Shown: in pieces, positions 1 to 11,004 of the stretch
How the letters are laid out: each line of letters begins with the position of its first letter
Numbering within the stretch: position 1 is the stretch's first letter
NCBI GenBank assembly: GCA_024220505.1
Contig: JAKZZE010000022.1
Coordinates: forward strand, 558,001-622,000
Direction: 5' to 3'
Length of the DNA: 64,000 nucleotides
From: Rhizopus arrhizus
Lineage: Eukaryota; Mucoromycota; Mucoromycetes; Mucorales; Rhizopodaceae
The notes under the pieces: generated by a model
Database searches by the model: none
The model's input: only the letters and a program-made list of their open reading frames with translations
Told to the model about the DNA's origin: nothing
Position numbers and translations under genes: made by a program

Positions 1-262
1 GACATCAAGGGAACAAATTGCGCCTAGTATGGAAACTGACGGTCCCCTGGTGATTGCTGCTACAACTTTTGCGGGCTCACCTTTCTTTGATCTGCCCTGA
101 CTTCTTACAGTATGAAGATTGAATCTAGCTTCATCAATGAAGATACAGTCTTGCATAAAACTGATACTGGAGTCTTTAATCCACGCCTCAACAGCTTTAA
201 ATCTTAGTTCAATAACGTCAGGAGAGCTTCGTTTGGCAGGAATCTTTGTAATTCTCTTTAAC
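1..262 (-). pseudogene. Tc1/mariner (IS630-type) transposase fragment, cut by window edge
   Basis: Reading the minus strand gives an open stretch of about 85 codons that carries CIFIDEARFN followed by a basic RSQGRSKKGEPAK segment and VAAITRGPSVSILGA. This is the block around the first catalytic Asp of DDE transposases of the Tc1/mariner family, where D(E)xxFN is typical. An in-frame stop lies just upstream near position 255-262, and the rest of the domain (second Asp and final Glu) would lie beyond the left edge of the window. The fragment is therefore a relic or a piece of a larger relic. No terminal inverted repeat can be seen. The family call is firm; whether the full copy outside the window is intact cannot be judged. 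Confidence 0.7.
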
Positions 263-462
263 GTTCAAGAGCAGCTTTCTTTCAGGTAAATATACGTAAA
301 ATGGCCCGCCCTTTGGCGTTGGAACGACCCTAATTTTCAATCTTTTCTTTTATTACCGTAGATATAAAAGTCCTTATAATGAGTTTAGAAAGTTTAGAAC
401 ATGGTAAACCATTTGCATACACTGAGTATACACAGTTGCTAATATACACTACTTACATGTAG

Positions 463-1491
463 AAATCGCTTTTGAATTGTTGAACTTGGCCGGAGAAACA
501 AAACAAGTTCAGTGGAACAGTTTCTTAGAGAAAATGTCACAATGCATTATCAACAATTACAAAGGCGGCTCAACCAATAAATATCAAACGAATTGGAAAA
601 AAGCTTTCAAGGAGAATGCAAAAAAATTAGGGCTCAAAATTGTCCGTGATACTTTGCATAATGATGTCTGGACAGAAAAAATAGTTACTAAATTAAAGCC
701 CTCCATAATTGTCGATAGTAATAGCTCTGCTAGTACGTCAACATCCTCATTGCAATATCAAACAGTTATAACTGAAAAGGACAAGACTTTGATGAAGCAT
801 ATGTATGACAAACTCAGTGGCAAATGGGTTTTAAAGAGTGGTGTTGTTGTAGAGGATGCAATTTACAACGAAGCAAAAGACTATTCTGTTGAACAGTAAA
901 TATCTAATTAAGAAAAAGCAGATATAACTTTATTAACCAATAATAATAGCCCTTTGCATTCTTATGTTTTGCATGTTAACGATAGCAAGTTAACAGATAT
1001 GTTTAAGCCAGAGGAAATGAAAGAGATTGAAGAAGAAAGCGAGAAAGCCGATTTAATGAAGGCTTTACCTGAATCACTAGCAAGTATGTTGATGAATTTA
1101 GACGGAAAGGTAAGCTCAAATAGTCATTTTTTATTTATATTCTGGAATCTTACTGTTTATTTAGAATGACTTTGACTCGAACAACAAAGCATTTCAGGGC
1201 ATTTCCTGCAACCGCCGACAGCAACCAGAGGAGTACTGGTGTCGAGAAAGTGTTTTGAATTATCTCAACCTGTTTATTGACAAAGACAGTGTTTCCAGTT
1301 TTCCAACTGAGCAAGATCTCTTGCAGGATATGTATGGATTCACCAAGGCTACAAAACATATCAGTAAAACTACCACTGAGACGTACTCATTTGCTTCTCT
1401 TCTCTCTCCTCTTTTTTGGTCCATCAAATGGTCGCTAGGACTTTTTTTCGTATCATGTATATTCTCTTTTTGTACTTTGATTAGCAAATAG
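463..1491 (+). pseudogene. Broken multi-exon gene of unknown function
   Basis: Three exons can be joined in one frame: 463-895, 950-1109 and 1165 onward, with GT-AG introns of 54 and 55 bp (896-949 and 1110-1164). The product reads as a soluble, charged protein (VTKLKPSIIVDSNSS, HSYVLHVNDSKLTD, RRQQPEEYWCRES). It looks like a repeated Mucorales-specific protein family whose function I do not know. The first exon opens directly after a splice acceptor, so the start is missing and a transposase relic lies just upstream. The last exon runs into non-coding-looking sequence and stops at 1491, beside a 16-bp direct repeat and a LINE fragment. It is probably a gene copy broken at both ends by mobile elements. 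Confidence 0.5.
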
Positions 1492-1558
1492 TAGCCTAAA
1501 GGTCGATTGCATTAATCTTTTAAATAAAAACATAAATTTTCGACTGAGACGTACTCAT
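1375..1558. repeat. 16-bp direct repeat pair
   Basis: The 16-mer actgagacgtactcat occurs at 1375-1390, within the last exon of the broken gene, and again at 1543-1558, just before a LINE fragment. The 152 bp between them has no clear coding content. The spacing suggests either a target-site duplication around a short insertion or an old tandem duplication. Confidence 0.5.
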
Positions 1559-1682
1559 GCTCCCTCCTTTCTACTCAGTTCGTCTAAATGGTCCTCCTTC
1601 TGGCGATTGGACATTCCACTTCGGTCCCGAACTATATGATTCAAGATTATCCACAACTCAATCCCACACACCAGTTTCCTGC

Positions 1683-2091
1683 ACCTATGCAACATACAAC
1701 GATTCCCATCTCCTCTCTGTCCCCTTTGTTTGCAGGAACCTGACTCACTCATTCACTTTCTCTATACCTGCAAGAGAATACAACCAGTTTGGACTAAAAT
1801 TTCATCTTTGTTTATTGATAATGCTTGGCAATATACAATCCACCACTTCCCCTCTGATATCTCTGCTGCTGTTACCACCTTGTCACCTTTCCCTCTTCGC
1901 GACCCTCACATCTCCCTGGGCCTTCTCTGTCATCAAGCCAAATTGTTGCCTGTGTCCTACAAGCTATCTGGTCTGCTCGTTGGCAGTTCATCTTTCACTC
2001 TACTCCATTTTTCAGTGACAATGTCTTCTTACAAGCTCAGAAGCTCATCCACCTTCTTGATGCCGAAATCCGCCTTGATGATGACATTTGA
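1683..2091 (+). mobile_element. LINE 3' end (reverse transcriptase C-terminus, zf-RVT) fragment
   Basis: The plus strand encodes CPLCLQEPDSLIHFLYTC, the C-x2-C...H-x4-C zinc-binding module found at the C-terminus of many LINE reverse transcriptases. It is followed by the usual hydrophobic tail (KRIQPVWTKISSLFIDNAW). One frameshift near 1940 moves reading into a second frame that continues as QAIWSARWQFIF and ends at a TGA at 2089-2091. An A8 tract lies just downstream. The piece is 5'-truncated, as is usual for LINE insertions, and it belongs to a different subfamily from the two copies at 3.9 kb and 31 kb. Confidence 0.6.
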
Positions 2092-2201
2092 CAACAACAA
2101 CATTAGCAAAAAAAACCTTTCATTTTTATTTTACTTTTATTATATCTTAATATAGTCACTTGACTTTAAATAAACTGGAGTTCTCACTAGAGATATCCCC
2201 T

Positions 2202-3614
2202 ATGAACAAAAAAAATATTTTATATCTTTCAATGACAGCAGACTTTATCAAATATATCCCTGACACAACCATTGAGGAGATTGATGATGAAAGTTCCTCG
2301 GATGAGATGGATTTAGAGTACGCTGCAAAAGAATATGGCGAAGTAATCATGTTGGCGGACGCATTTACTACTACTATGGATGATAATGATGCTGTTAACA
2401 ACGAAATAATTATGAAAGACTCATTAGCTACCGTTTCCGAGAAGAAGGCACCAAGTATAAAATATAAAAAGTATGGCGAAGACCAAGTAAAAAGGTTTTT
2501 TGAGTTGATGATGAAAGAAGGCTACACGGTACCAAAAGCAGCAGAAATTGCGGGTATCCCCAGAAGTACAGCCTATGAGTTGAAAAAGTTTGGAACGACA
2601 GTGATGGATCCGTATACCCTAAAGGTTGTGTTAAAAGAGAATCGAAAAAGAACCCTGATAAATTAAAAGGCAACACGAAATTAGAAGACAAACATACCTT
2701 CTTTTTGATCGAATTAATCGATAGAAATCCAAGTATTACTGTTATGGAGGCAAAAGAGGATTTGTTTTCTAAATTTTCAGGCCTATCAATAACCGCTTCA
2801 GGTGTAAACAAACATATGAAAGTAAAATGTGGATTATCATTAAAAGAATCAAAACTGTATACCCTCACAAGAGATGCGCCTAGAACGCTTAAATTACGTT
2901 TTGAAATTATAACGCAATAGAAGGCTACCGGTGTAAAATATATGGCAAATTGTATTTTTATGGATGAATCAGGATTTAATGCACATCAGATACGAAAACA
3001 TGCTTGGTCTTGTATAGGTGAGCCTGCAGTTATTACAGTACCGCCTCAAAAAGGAGTGAACATGAGTATCATTGGATGTATAGCTTCATGAGGAATAATC
3101 AATATTTGTAAAGTTGAGCCGCTTAAATCAAGCGATGCTGCTTTGATTCAGAAAGAATTTCCTCAACCCGAAAAAAAAAAAGAAAAGAAAAAGAAAGGTA
3201 AATAAAGAAGAAGATTCCAAGCCAAAGGTGAAGAAAGGTACAACAGCCTATCATCTTGTGAAATTCATTGAAGTAACTATGGGCATTTTAGATAAACAGA
3301 ACAAAAAAGGAGTTTTCATTGTGATAGATAATTGCAGGATTCACCACTCTGATTTTGTTATAGAAGCGATTAACAAACGTGACTATAAGCCTCTTTTCCT
3401 ACCACCTTACTCGCCATTTCTTAATCCTATTGAAGAGTGTTGGGCAAAAGTCAAGACAAATATTAGAAAAAATCAATTGTGTAAGGTAGATCAGCTTACA
3501 CCCAGAATTGCTGCTGCATGCGCTACTGTTACTGCTGAAGATTGTCAAGGTTGGATTAGACATTCAAAAACATTTTGGGATAGATATTTGTCAAAAGAAC
3601 TTTTGCTATGTTAA
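2202..3614 (+). pseudogene. Tc1/mariner-type transposase, decayed full-length copy
   Basis: All DDE landmarks are present but in broken frames. A helix-turn-helix region (DQVKRFFELMMKEGYTVPKAAEIAG) sits around 2480-2580. The first catalytic Asp is in CIFMDESGFNAH near 2950. The second Asp is in VIDNCRIHH near 3325, and the final Glu is in PPYSPFLNPIEECWAKVK near 3400-3450. A one-base frameshift near 2650 separates the N-terminal ORF from the next segment, and stops occur at 2918 and 3090. A lysine-rich run near 3170-3200 shifts the frame again. Length and domain order match Tc1/IS630-type elements, here with an acidic N-terminal extension. No terminal inverted repeats were found. A LINE 3' end begins about 100 bp downstream. 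Confidence 0.75.
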
Positions 3615-3719
3615 GTCCAAATATATTTGTAAAGAATCTGAATATGAGCATAATAAAAGTCTGATTTTTTATATCGCAAAATCTGAAAAGTAACTTCTGT
3701 TACTCGAGCCTATCTGCAT

Positions 3720-4175
3720 AGAATCATACCAGTAAAGGTAGACGACGACTATTGTCAATTGTGCAAATTACCAGAAACAGAGCAGCATATGCTCTTCACT
3801 TGTATTCAAAAACAAGACCTGTGAAACGCAGCCTTCAAGAAATACTTATCAAATCCTAAAGACCCCAACTGCAGCTTAATATTCGAGGACTTATCTACAC
3901 TTAGATTATCCAAGTATTACATCTTACATTATCATGACAAGTTTACAATCTATGATTTTTTTTTTGCTACAGTTATTCGATTCATTTGGAAAGCCCACTG
4001 GCAACAATTCTTTGAACAGACTCCTACCTTGGATGAGATTGTCCTCAATCAAATCCAGAAGGGACTATTGAAACTGTCCGCCTACAATTCTTTATTCTAA
4101 TGCCCTTTGTATTTTCGCGACAAGTCACTGTTTCATACACTTGTATCGCTCTTAAAATTTTCATCCATAAAAAAA
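3720..4175 (+). mobile_element. LINE 3' end, copy 1 of a two-copy family in this window
   Basis: The reading frame encodes CQLCKLPETEQHMLFTC, a zf-RVT C-x2-C...H-x4-C module. It is followed by FTIYDFFFATVIRFIWKAHW and a stop near 4098. One in-frame TGA lies near 3820. The tail ends in ttcatccat plus an A10 run. From 3933 to about 4175 the DNA is nearly the same as 31009-31275, so both derive from one LINE subfamily. The copy is 5'-truncated and inactive. Confidence 0.65.
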
Positions 4176-4586
4176 AAATCAACTTAGTTAAAAGCCACAA
4201 TTAAGTAAGACACTGTTCGGACCGGACTTGCTCAACTGCCGAATTAGCAATTCTATTCAAGCATATACCAAAGAGGAATCATCACTCCAATATACAATCC
4301 TTCCTTTTAACCAACCAGTATGTATATCACCAATGACACTGTATGAAAGCATCAATGAAAAGAAATAAAGCAAAGTCCAACAGACAAACAGATATATCCA
4401 TTTTAAGAATCAAAAAGGCAGTTTTTTCAAATGGATACATGTTGAGCTTTCTTTGGAAAATTGATGCGATCTGCTTTGTTTAATTAGCATTTTTACAAAT
4501 GAATTATTTACTAATCAATTCCTCTTCTTTTTAAAATCTATTTTTATTTAAATTGTCCTTGAACGTTACTAGTCTGTTGAGCAACA
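4176..4586. other. Upstream region of RPL17
   Basis: There is no coding signal. A T-rich stretch runs at about 4500-4560 directly before the ribosomal protein start, as is common in fungal promoters. No clear TATA box is seen. Confidence 0.4.
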
Positions 4587-5331
4587 ATGGTCCGATACGC
4601 CGCTACTCCTGCCAATCAAGCCAAGGGTAAAAAGATTCAACTAAATGATTGCGAGTAGAGAATTAAAACCTTTTTTTTTATAATTATAGCCGCCAAGTCT
4701 AGAGGTTCTTACCTTCGTGTTCACGTAAGTTAAAAAAATCTTGAGTAAAAATGAGATGGCAAATGAAAATTGAGCGATTTTTTCACTTTAGTTCAAGAAC
4801 ACTCACGAAGTCGCTGCCGCCATTCAAGGTATGAAGTTGAGCAAAGCTTATGCCTACCTTAACAACGTCAAGGAACACAAGCAATGTATTCCCTTCCGCA
4901 AATTCAACGGTGGTGTTGGTCGTACCGCTCAAGCCAAGGAATTCGGTACCACTCAAGGTCGCTGGCCCGTTAAGTCTGTCAAGTTCATTCTTGATCTTTT
5001 GAAGAACGCTGAAAGCAATGCTGAAGTATGACTATTTCCTATAAGATTTAAACAAAGGCTGATATTTATTACATTTTAGGCCAAGGGTTTGAATGTTGAA
5101 GAACTCGCCATCTCCAGTGTTATTGTTAACCAAGCCCCCAAGCACCGTCGTCGTACTTACCGTGCTCATGGTAGAATCAACCCCTTCATGTCTTCTCCTT
5201 CTCACATCGAAGTCATCCTCACTGAAAAGGAAGAGGTTGTTCCTCGTGCTACTGACAAGAAGGTCGTCAAGCTTAACGCTCGTCAATTGGCTCGTAATGC
5301 TCGTCTCTTGGCCGGTAAGACTCGTGCTTAA
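4587..5331 (+). CDS. RPL17: 60S ribosomal protein uL22 (L17)
   Basis: Four exons (4587-4626, 4690-4724, 4792-5025, 5080-5331) join without a frame break into a 186-aa protein. This is the usual size of eukaryotic uL22 (yeast Rpl17 is 184 aa). The N-terminus [13 protein letters not shown], the segment [13 protein letters not shown], the core [20 protein letters not shown] and the [14 protein letters not shown] block near residue 130 are hallmark positions of the family. The protein lines the peptide exit tunnel of the large ribosomal subunit. Introns are 54-67 bp with GT-AG ends, and the first is very close to the start codon, as in many fungal ribosomal protein genes. The DNA is markedly less AT-rich than its surroundings, in keeping with a highly expressed gene. 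Confidence 0.97.
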
Positions 5332-6655
5332 ATAAATCTTTGGAGAAATTCTCTCGTTTCTTTGTAGTAAAAAAATATAGTAATGCAATATAAATGTTTT
5401 ATCACAAAATACTCCATTTCCTCTTTTTTTTTGGCATATGTGAAAGATATATTTGATGTTGTGCCTTTTGCAACTTACTGATGACTGTATATTTGAACTT
5501 TAATTGCCTCTTCTGAATAGAAAATAATCGTTATATCAAGTACTGTTCTTTTAGTGCAACCTGTTGAATATGATACAAACAATTATTTCGATTGATAAAT
5601 ATGACTAAAAGAAGGCGTGCATGAAAAGATTGTACGCTAACTTTAATTCAATAAAATATAAAAAGAGTACTGCGTACAATTTTGACTTTTTCCATGAAAG
5701 AGTTTCGACTGAACATTTTCTTAATCTAACATTACTAAAAAAAAGGGTTTGTGGCCTATGCTTATAGTTTTTAGAAATGTGTTTGATACATGTCTACATT
5801 ATTTTTAAGGAGCAAAGCTATATGCCATTTTTAAAGTGTATTGTAATAAACAAAGACCGAAACATGGTGGATATACACAAATGTGTTTTACTCGCAGTGA
5901 AAAGGTTGGAATTAAATCTTGATGAGACTAATTAAAGGATGTGATTAAGCGAGATATATAATTGCTTGCCTAAACAAAGTATTGATGTTTATTGCATATG
6001 ACCAGTGTTTTGGATAATAGTAATACATACAAAGTTATCGCTTGAGTTAAAATATGATTTACTTGGATATTAAAAGAGAGCATCATTTGTAGTTTACTTC
6101 CGAAGGTACTGAACATATTACAGCTTCTTTCTAAAAAAGGCTATCTATCATTGAAAATGTGTTTTGAATGCTTATTTATTGCAAATTCCTTCTTATTAAA
6201 TAGTTAATATGCAATTAAGAAGGACCATGTAAGAAAACAGACAGTTTCAAGGCTGTTACAAGCGTTGTTGACATAATTCTTTTCCAAATTGTAGCTTTTT
6301 AAAAAATTCGCTTTTAAAAAGTAAATTTGGCTGCTTGAGCAAAATTAGACGAATTCAAATGGGGTACAGGCAAATAAAATCTTTCCCCTGTGAAACAAAC
6401 AAATTATTGTATTCTAAGAAACCTTGACTAACAAGCAAAAACATTTGAAAGAATCAAATGTGTGAAATCTTACAAATTTAAGCATACATGCGAAAGACCT
6501 CCGGAAATCGAAATTTGCAATAGTCACAGTTGTGACGTCTCTTAAACGACCATGGCTTGTTTTCTTTTATCTTTGTTTCTAAAGCTCCCCTCAAAAGCAA
6601 GCAGGAAAGTTTTAGCCACCTTGCATTAAACCACACTCTCATACTGAAACTCATC
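5332..6655. other. Intergenic region, no gene seen
   Basis: About 1.3 kb of AT-rich sequence separates RPL17 from the PPR gene. Only short chance ORFs occur. I see no RNA gene or mobile element in it. Confidence 0.4.
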
Positions 6656-8170
6656 ATGCAAAGGCTTTGGCATCGACTGAAAATCGTGCCTAGCCAAACA
6701 GAATGTATATATTGTATAAGCCTATTGAAGAGCCCTGTGCTAGTGAAGCACCCTTTTCCTCCACTTAATCTATTCAGGGTCTACTCCACCACCGATTTCG
6801 ACAAAAAGACACAACTATCACCAATTGTTCAAAGAAACGATTCTACTAATCGACAGAATAAAGCCATGGTACTAGCTGACTTTTACCGGGCCCTTGCTAC
6901 TCAGAATATTGAACGTATTTGGCCCTTGTATACCTACCTTTATGATAACAGTTTACTCGACACCCTAACAAAGCAGAATTATTATCAACTTTTGACTTAT
7001 TCTACGCGTGCTCGAGCAACACACACAAACTACTATCGGCTATTAGCCCTAGTAGACGACATGAAGGAACATGGCATTCCTCTTCGATTAACTGATTATA
7101 ACTCACTAATCAGCTGGATCGGAGGGCGACCAGTACCGCTAATAAAGCCTCGCCACTTGAAAGAAGCTATGGATGTATTTGAAGAAATGCAGGAATCAGA
7201 TCATTTAAATGCCAAAGGAGAAATCATTAGAAAAGAGCCAATTCGGCCATCAGTAGAGACCTTTAACACATTAATTGCTATCGCCAGTCGAGTACCTGAC
7301 TTTCGTACAGCGCAAAAGCTTTATCGTGACATGATATCTCGAGGATTGCGGCCAGATGTGTATACATACTCAACATTGATCGGTTTGGTGGGCAAGATAG
7401 GTGATACACGAGGCATAGAGGATTTGTTGAATGATGTACGCAAGAACCTAACAAGAGATCAATTGAGGCATGTGGAGCTTTGGAACTCAATAATGTCAGC
7501 TTATGCTTGTAATGGTCTTTATGATAAAGTCAATGAATTACTTGAACAGATGAAAGTGCGCAACAACAAACATGCACGAAATAAACCATATGGAGTGAAA
7601 AAAACTAAAAAATGGGAAAGAGGAATACCGGCACCAGATGCAGAAAGCTACAGGATATATATTGATATGATGATACGGCAAGGCGAACCATTTGATAAAA
7701 CATTAGACAAATTTTATGAGATGAAAAGCAGATCCATTATTCCTATTATACAAACATACAATTCTTTATTCAGGTCCTTGATGAACCCAATTGAAAAGTT
7801 TCCGGACCTTGTTAGCAAAAAGAATCCTGAGCGATTCAAAAATCGCGTGTTATTGAAGAAGCTGTATTTATCATTTAAAAGAGACCTCGCGCAAGTAGAG
7901 CCGAATTCAGAAACACTATATACCCTCGTATCTGCTTTTCTTGATTTAGAGGATACCAAAACTGCACTGGAAGTGTTTGTATTCTTGAGTAACTACAAAA
8001 AATCCGCCATTCCCACACCAAAAACCGAAAAAAGTATACAGTATAGCGCTGTAGCAATATTAGCCAAAGAAAAACATGCAATTTCAACCAACAATCCAAC
8101 AAAGATGGAGCCCTCAAAGGAACTACTGGATAGACTAACGGCGATTGTTACAGAAAAAACTTCCTTGTAA
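6656..8170 (+). CDS. Pentatricopeptide repeat (PPR) protein, probably mitochondrial
   Basis: This is a single-exon protein of 504 aa. The open frame extends upstream to 6557 without an ATG, so the ATG at 6656 is the best start. It gives a basic, Ser-rich N-terminus (MQRLWHRLK...) with FRVYST near residue 43, which looks like a mitochondrial presequence and cleavage region. Helical repeats with PPR character follow: PSVETFNTLIAIASRV (about residue 197), PDVYTYSTLIGLVGKIGD (about 232), VELWNSIMSAYACNGLYDKV (about 270), PDAESYRIYIDMM (about 326) and IQTYNSLFRSLM (about 365). PPR proteins bind organellar RNA and act in its processing, stability or translation. The specific target cannot be told. 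Its 3' end is only about 60 bp from the convergent NRK gene. Confidence 0.85.
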   Translation: MQRLWHRLKIVPSQTECIYCISLLKSPVLVKHPFPPLNLFRVYSTTDFDKKTQLSPIVQRNDSTNRQNKAMVLADFYRALATQNIERIWPLYTYLYDNSLLDTLTKQNYYQLLTYSTRARATHTNYYRLLALVDDMKEHGIPLRLTDYNSLISWIGGRPVPLIKPRHLKEAMDVFEEMQESDHLNAKGEIIRKEPIRPSVETFNTLIAIASRVPDFRTAQKLYRDMISRGLRPDVYTYSTLIGLVGKIGDTRGIEDLLNDVRKNLTRDQLRHVELWNSIMSAYACNGLYDKVNELLEQMKVRNNKHARNKPYGVKKTKKWERGIPAPDAESYRIYIDMMIRQGEPFDKTLDKFYEMKSRSIIPIIQTYNSLFRSLMNPIEKFPDLVSKKNPERFKNRVLLKKLYLSFKRDLAQVEPNSETLYTLVSAFLDLEDTKTALEVFVFLSNYKKSAIPTPKTEKSIQYSAVAILAKEKHAISTNNPTKMEPSKELLDRLTAIVTEKTSL

Positions 8171-8230
8171 TTTTTAATATTGTATCATAGAATAAATAAA
8201 AACAAAAAGGGCAACATTTAAAATGGTGCA

Positions 8231-9082
8231 CTAAAGTAAATCTTTATTCAACTTGTCAGCAGTCATTAATGCCATTTGCTTTATAGAGTTCCTATCTGTA
8301 TCAATCACTAATAATTCTCTCAGGGCTTTTTCATGTTCACGGAGTCGAAGATATTCTGGCCAAACAATTTTATCGAAATAACCAGGTGGATCGATCCAAT
8401 ATCCTTCTTGTGTATGATATCCTTGCCTTTCTTCTCTTCTAGATTTTGCTGTTTCATAGGAAGTTTTAAGAGATATCTTACAGTCTAATTCGTCTATTAT
8501 TCTGTCATCCCAGTACAACATAAATCCATCAACAATGATAAAATAGTCATCTTTTTCTATGAATCCTGAAAGCTTTTGCCGTAATTCTAAAGCTGTTTCA
8601 TCGTCCAACTGATTTGAACCATCGTGAAGATTATTTTCTTCGCTAGAATCAAATCCTTCTGGTAGTTTTCCATCGTTTTTCTTTGCATAAATTACAATAT
8701 CCAGAAGCCTATCAAAATCTACAGCTTCAGGGCAATCCCAGTTTGCCAATTGTGATTCTTTATCAATAGGGACATCATCTTCAAACTATTCTAGGTAAAT
8801 CTTAAATTTTTATATCAGTTTTTACAAGAATAAAAAAACCTTGTAGAAATCATCTTGATGTACAACGACAACGTTTTTTAGAATTCGTTTCAAGATGCGT
8901 GTAATTGTCTATTGAGCTAAATCTTTAGTATTTTGCTTTGGCAATTCAAGTAAGTACCTACTGTTTTTCCCGAGCAAGAATGGCCTCTACACAAAAAGGT
9001 CAAATGAGTAATGCGTACTTTATTGAAACAAATCAGATCCCCTAATAAATTACCCTATACCGATAGTATACACTTTGGTCAT
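8231..9082 (-). CDS. NRK1: Nicotinamide riboside kinase
   Basis: Four exons on the minus strand (9054-9082, 8962-8986, 8840-8908, 8231-8785) give a 225-aa protein starting MTKVYTIGIG. The first splice joins completes the P-loop GGHSCSGKTT (Walker A). The second adds VVHQDDFYK, whose Asp residues are the substrate-binding DD motif. Later landmarks are NWDCPEAVDF, the VDGFMLY strand, and WIDPPGYFDKIVWPEYLR near the C-terminus. All match yeast Nrk1 and human NMRK1. The enzyme phosphorylates nicotinamide riboside with ATP to give nicotinamide mononucleotide in NAD salvage, in the cytosol. Exons 1 and 2 are tiny (29 and 25 nt), so automated predictors may miss them and start the gene inside exon 4. 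Confidence 0.9.
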
Positions 9083-9417
9083 GTGAACAAGCAGAAAGAT
9101 AAAGAACACTATCAGTAACGGGTTTATCTTTCTGTTGTGGTGACTGTCATTCAATACTGTTAAGCTTCCATCATAGTATAGTAGTATTTTACATAAGCTG
9201 TATAATTACAAACTACTTCTACACTTGGCCACAGTCCTGTCATCATTAATTTTTTATGTATACCACATTGGCATGTAATTATAAAAATTAAATTGTAAGT
9301 ATTTATTAATTTTTAACAGAGATTTTTTATTGGAAAAGCTAAAATGATATCGTACAATATACAAAAAAAAAGAGTGTCAAATGGTTTATACAAAGATTAC
9401 CTACTGTATCAGCTTCT
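9083..9417. other. Short intergenic region between NRK1 and PKA
   Basis: It holds the NRK1 upstream region and the PKA 3' flank. It is AT-rich with no other signal. Confidence 0.4.
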
Positions 9418-11004
9418 TTAAAAGCTAGGAAATTTTTCACGATAGTTATCTTTTTGAGGGGTGCCATAAGGATGATAATTTTCATCGTACTTTTCAAAAT
9501 TGGCTGTGTCTCCTTTTCCTTTCAGTTCAGGTATGTAAGGCGGCTTAATTTTGCGTTGAACAAGAAGATCAAATTCCAAAGGATCAAACCATTTGTGTTC
9601 CATAATATCATAATAGCCTCTCTTCAGATTTCCATATCGTTCACTTAAGTCGGTTGTTAGTAAATGCATTAATAAATCCTTTGCTGCTGGATCCATGTCA
9701 GAAGGATACTTTGGTGGTGCAGTAAGAATCTTTTCGTACAATCTAAACTGATTTTCATCATAATAAGGTGGATAACTATTAAAGTAAATAAGTTTATCAC
9801 TTTTTCTGTGAAAGACAACGACTTCCTCTTTTTCCATTTACCCTGCAAGCATTTCAAATATAAGCACACCAAACGACCAAAAATCCGCTGCTTTTCCATA
9901 GCCTTTTGTTTGTATTATTTCGGGTGCAAGGTAATCTGGTGTGCCACATAGTGTCCAGGTAATGTCGGGTACCTTTTTGGCAAACCCAAAATCGGTAATT
10001 TTAATATGTCCGTGCGCATCTAGCAAAATATTCTCGGGCTTCAGGTCACGATAAATGATATCCTTGCTATGCAAGTAAGCAAGGGCCAACAACACCTCTC
10101 CTGCATAAAAACGCGCAACTTCATTCGAAAATTTCTATATAAAAGTGAAAAGATCAGTACATATATATGGTTGCAGCAGCTTCTGCTGAGAAGCTTACCT
10201 TTGACTTTCTCAAGAAAGAGAAAAGCTCACCACCTGGAACGTAATCCATGACCATATACAAGTTTGCATCGTCTTGAAAGCTTCCCCATAAGTTTACAAT
10301 AAATGGATGCTGGATACTAGCAAGTGTAGCGCGCTCATTGTTTGTATGCTCTACCTGCTTAAGCTTCACAACTTCAGCCTTTTGCAATACTTTAAGTGCA
10401 TAGTATCTGTTGTTGATCTTTGATTGAATTAGATGAACTCTCCCAAAAGAACCAGTACCCACAGTCCGCTCAATTTTAAAATCTTCCAATTTCAATTTAT
10501 ACTGCTCTCTTTGATGTACTTGTTTATCTTGTGCTGTTTCTTGTGGTACTTTTGGGTGAGCATAAGATGAATCTCTAGAGTCTTTTTTGGATAAATAATT
10601 TTCTGGAACTTCTGAAGGCGTTGAAGGTGTATCACCTGCGTTAAAAGCATGTTCTACAAAAAAAAAGTTCAAGATCAAGATGTGAATTTGACTAGTTATT
10701 TAACTTACCTTTTTTGGAGTTTGACAGTTTACGCGCCCTTTCTTCTTTGGTAGGTGTAGGAGGCGGTAAGGTTGCCTCATCGATCTCTCTTGCTTTCGTT
10801 TCTGTTGGAGCAACCACTGATGTTTTGATTGAACAGTCAATTCCTGCTTCTTGGATGATATATTTGATATTATTTACCTGGAGATGATTCTACACAGTCC
10901 TCTTTCTTGTTATTATGATGATCACTAGTATCCTCATTGTGATGGCCGTGATGTGAGAATACTGGCTTTACTTTATTAACCATTTTATCAAGTGTGGCTG
11001 GCAT
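9418..11004 (-). CDS. cAMP-dependent protein kinase catalytic subunit (PKA-C)
   Basis: Five exons (10878-11004, 10709-10816, 10199-10653, 9842-10134, 9418-9775) give 446 aa. The N-terminal ~130 residues are a low-complexity extension with a His-rich patch ([15 protein letters not shown]). The kinase domain follows: glycine loop [10 protein letters not shown] near residue 144, ATP-anchoring Lys in YYALKVL (about 166), [16 protein letters not shown], and the activation loop [14 protein letters not shown] with the phosphorylated Thr. The AGC C-tail contains [10 protein letters not shown] and ends in FPSF, matching the PKA FxxF docking motif. The enzyme phosphorylates Ser/Thr downstream of cAMP and controls growth, dimorphism and spore germination in Mucorales. 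An in-frame ATG at codon 8 is an alternative start. Confidence 0.95.
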
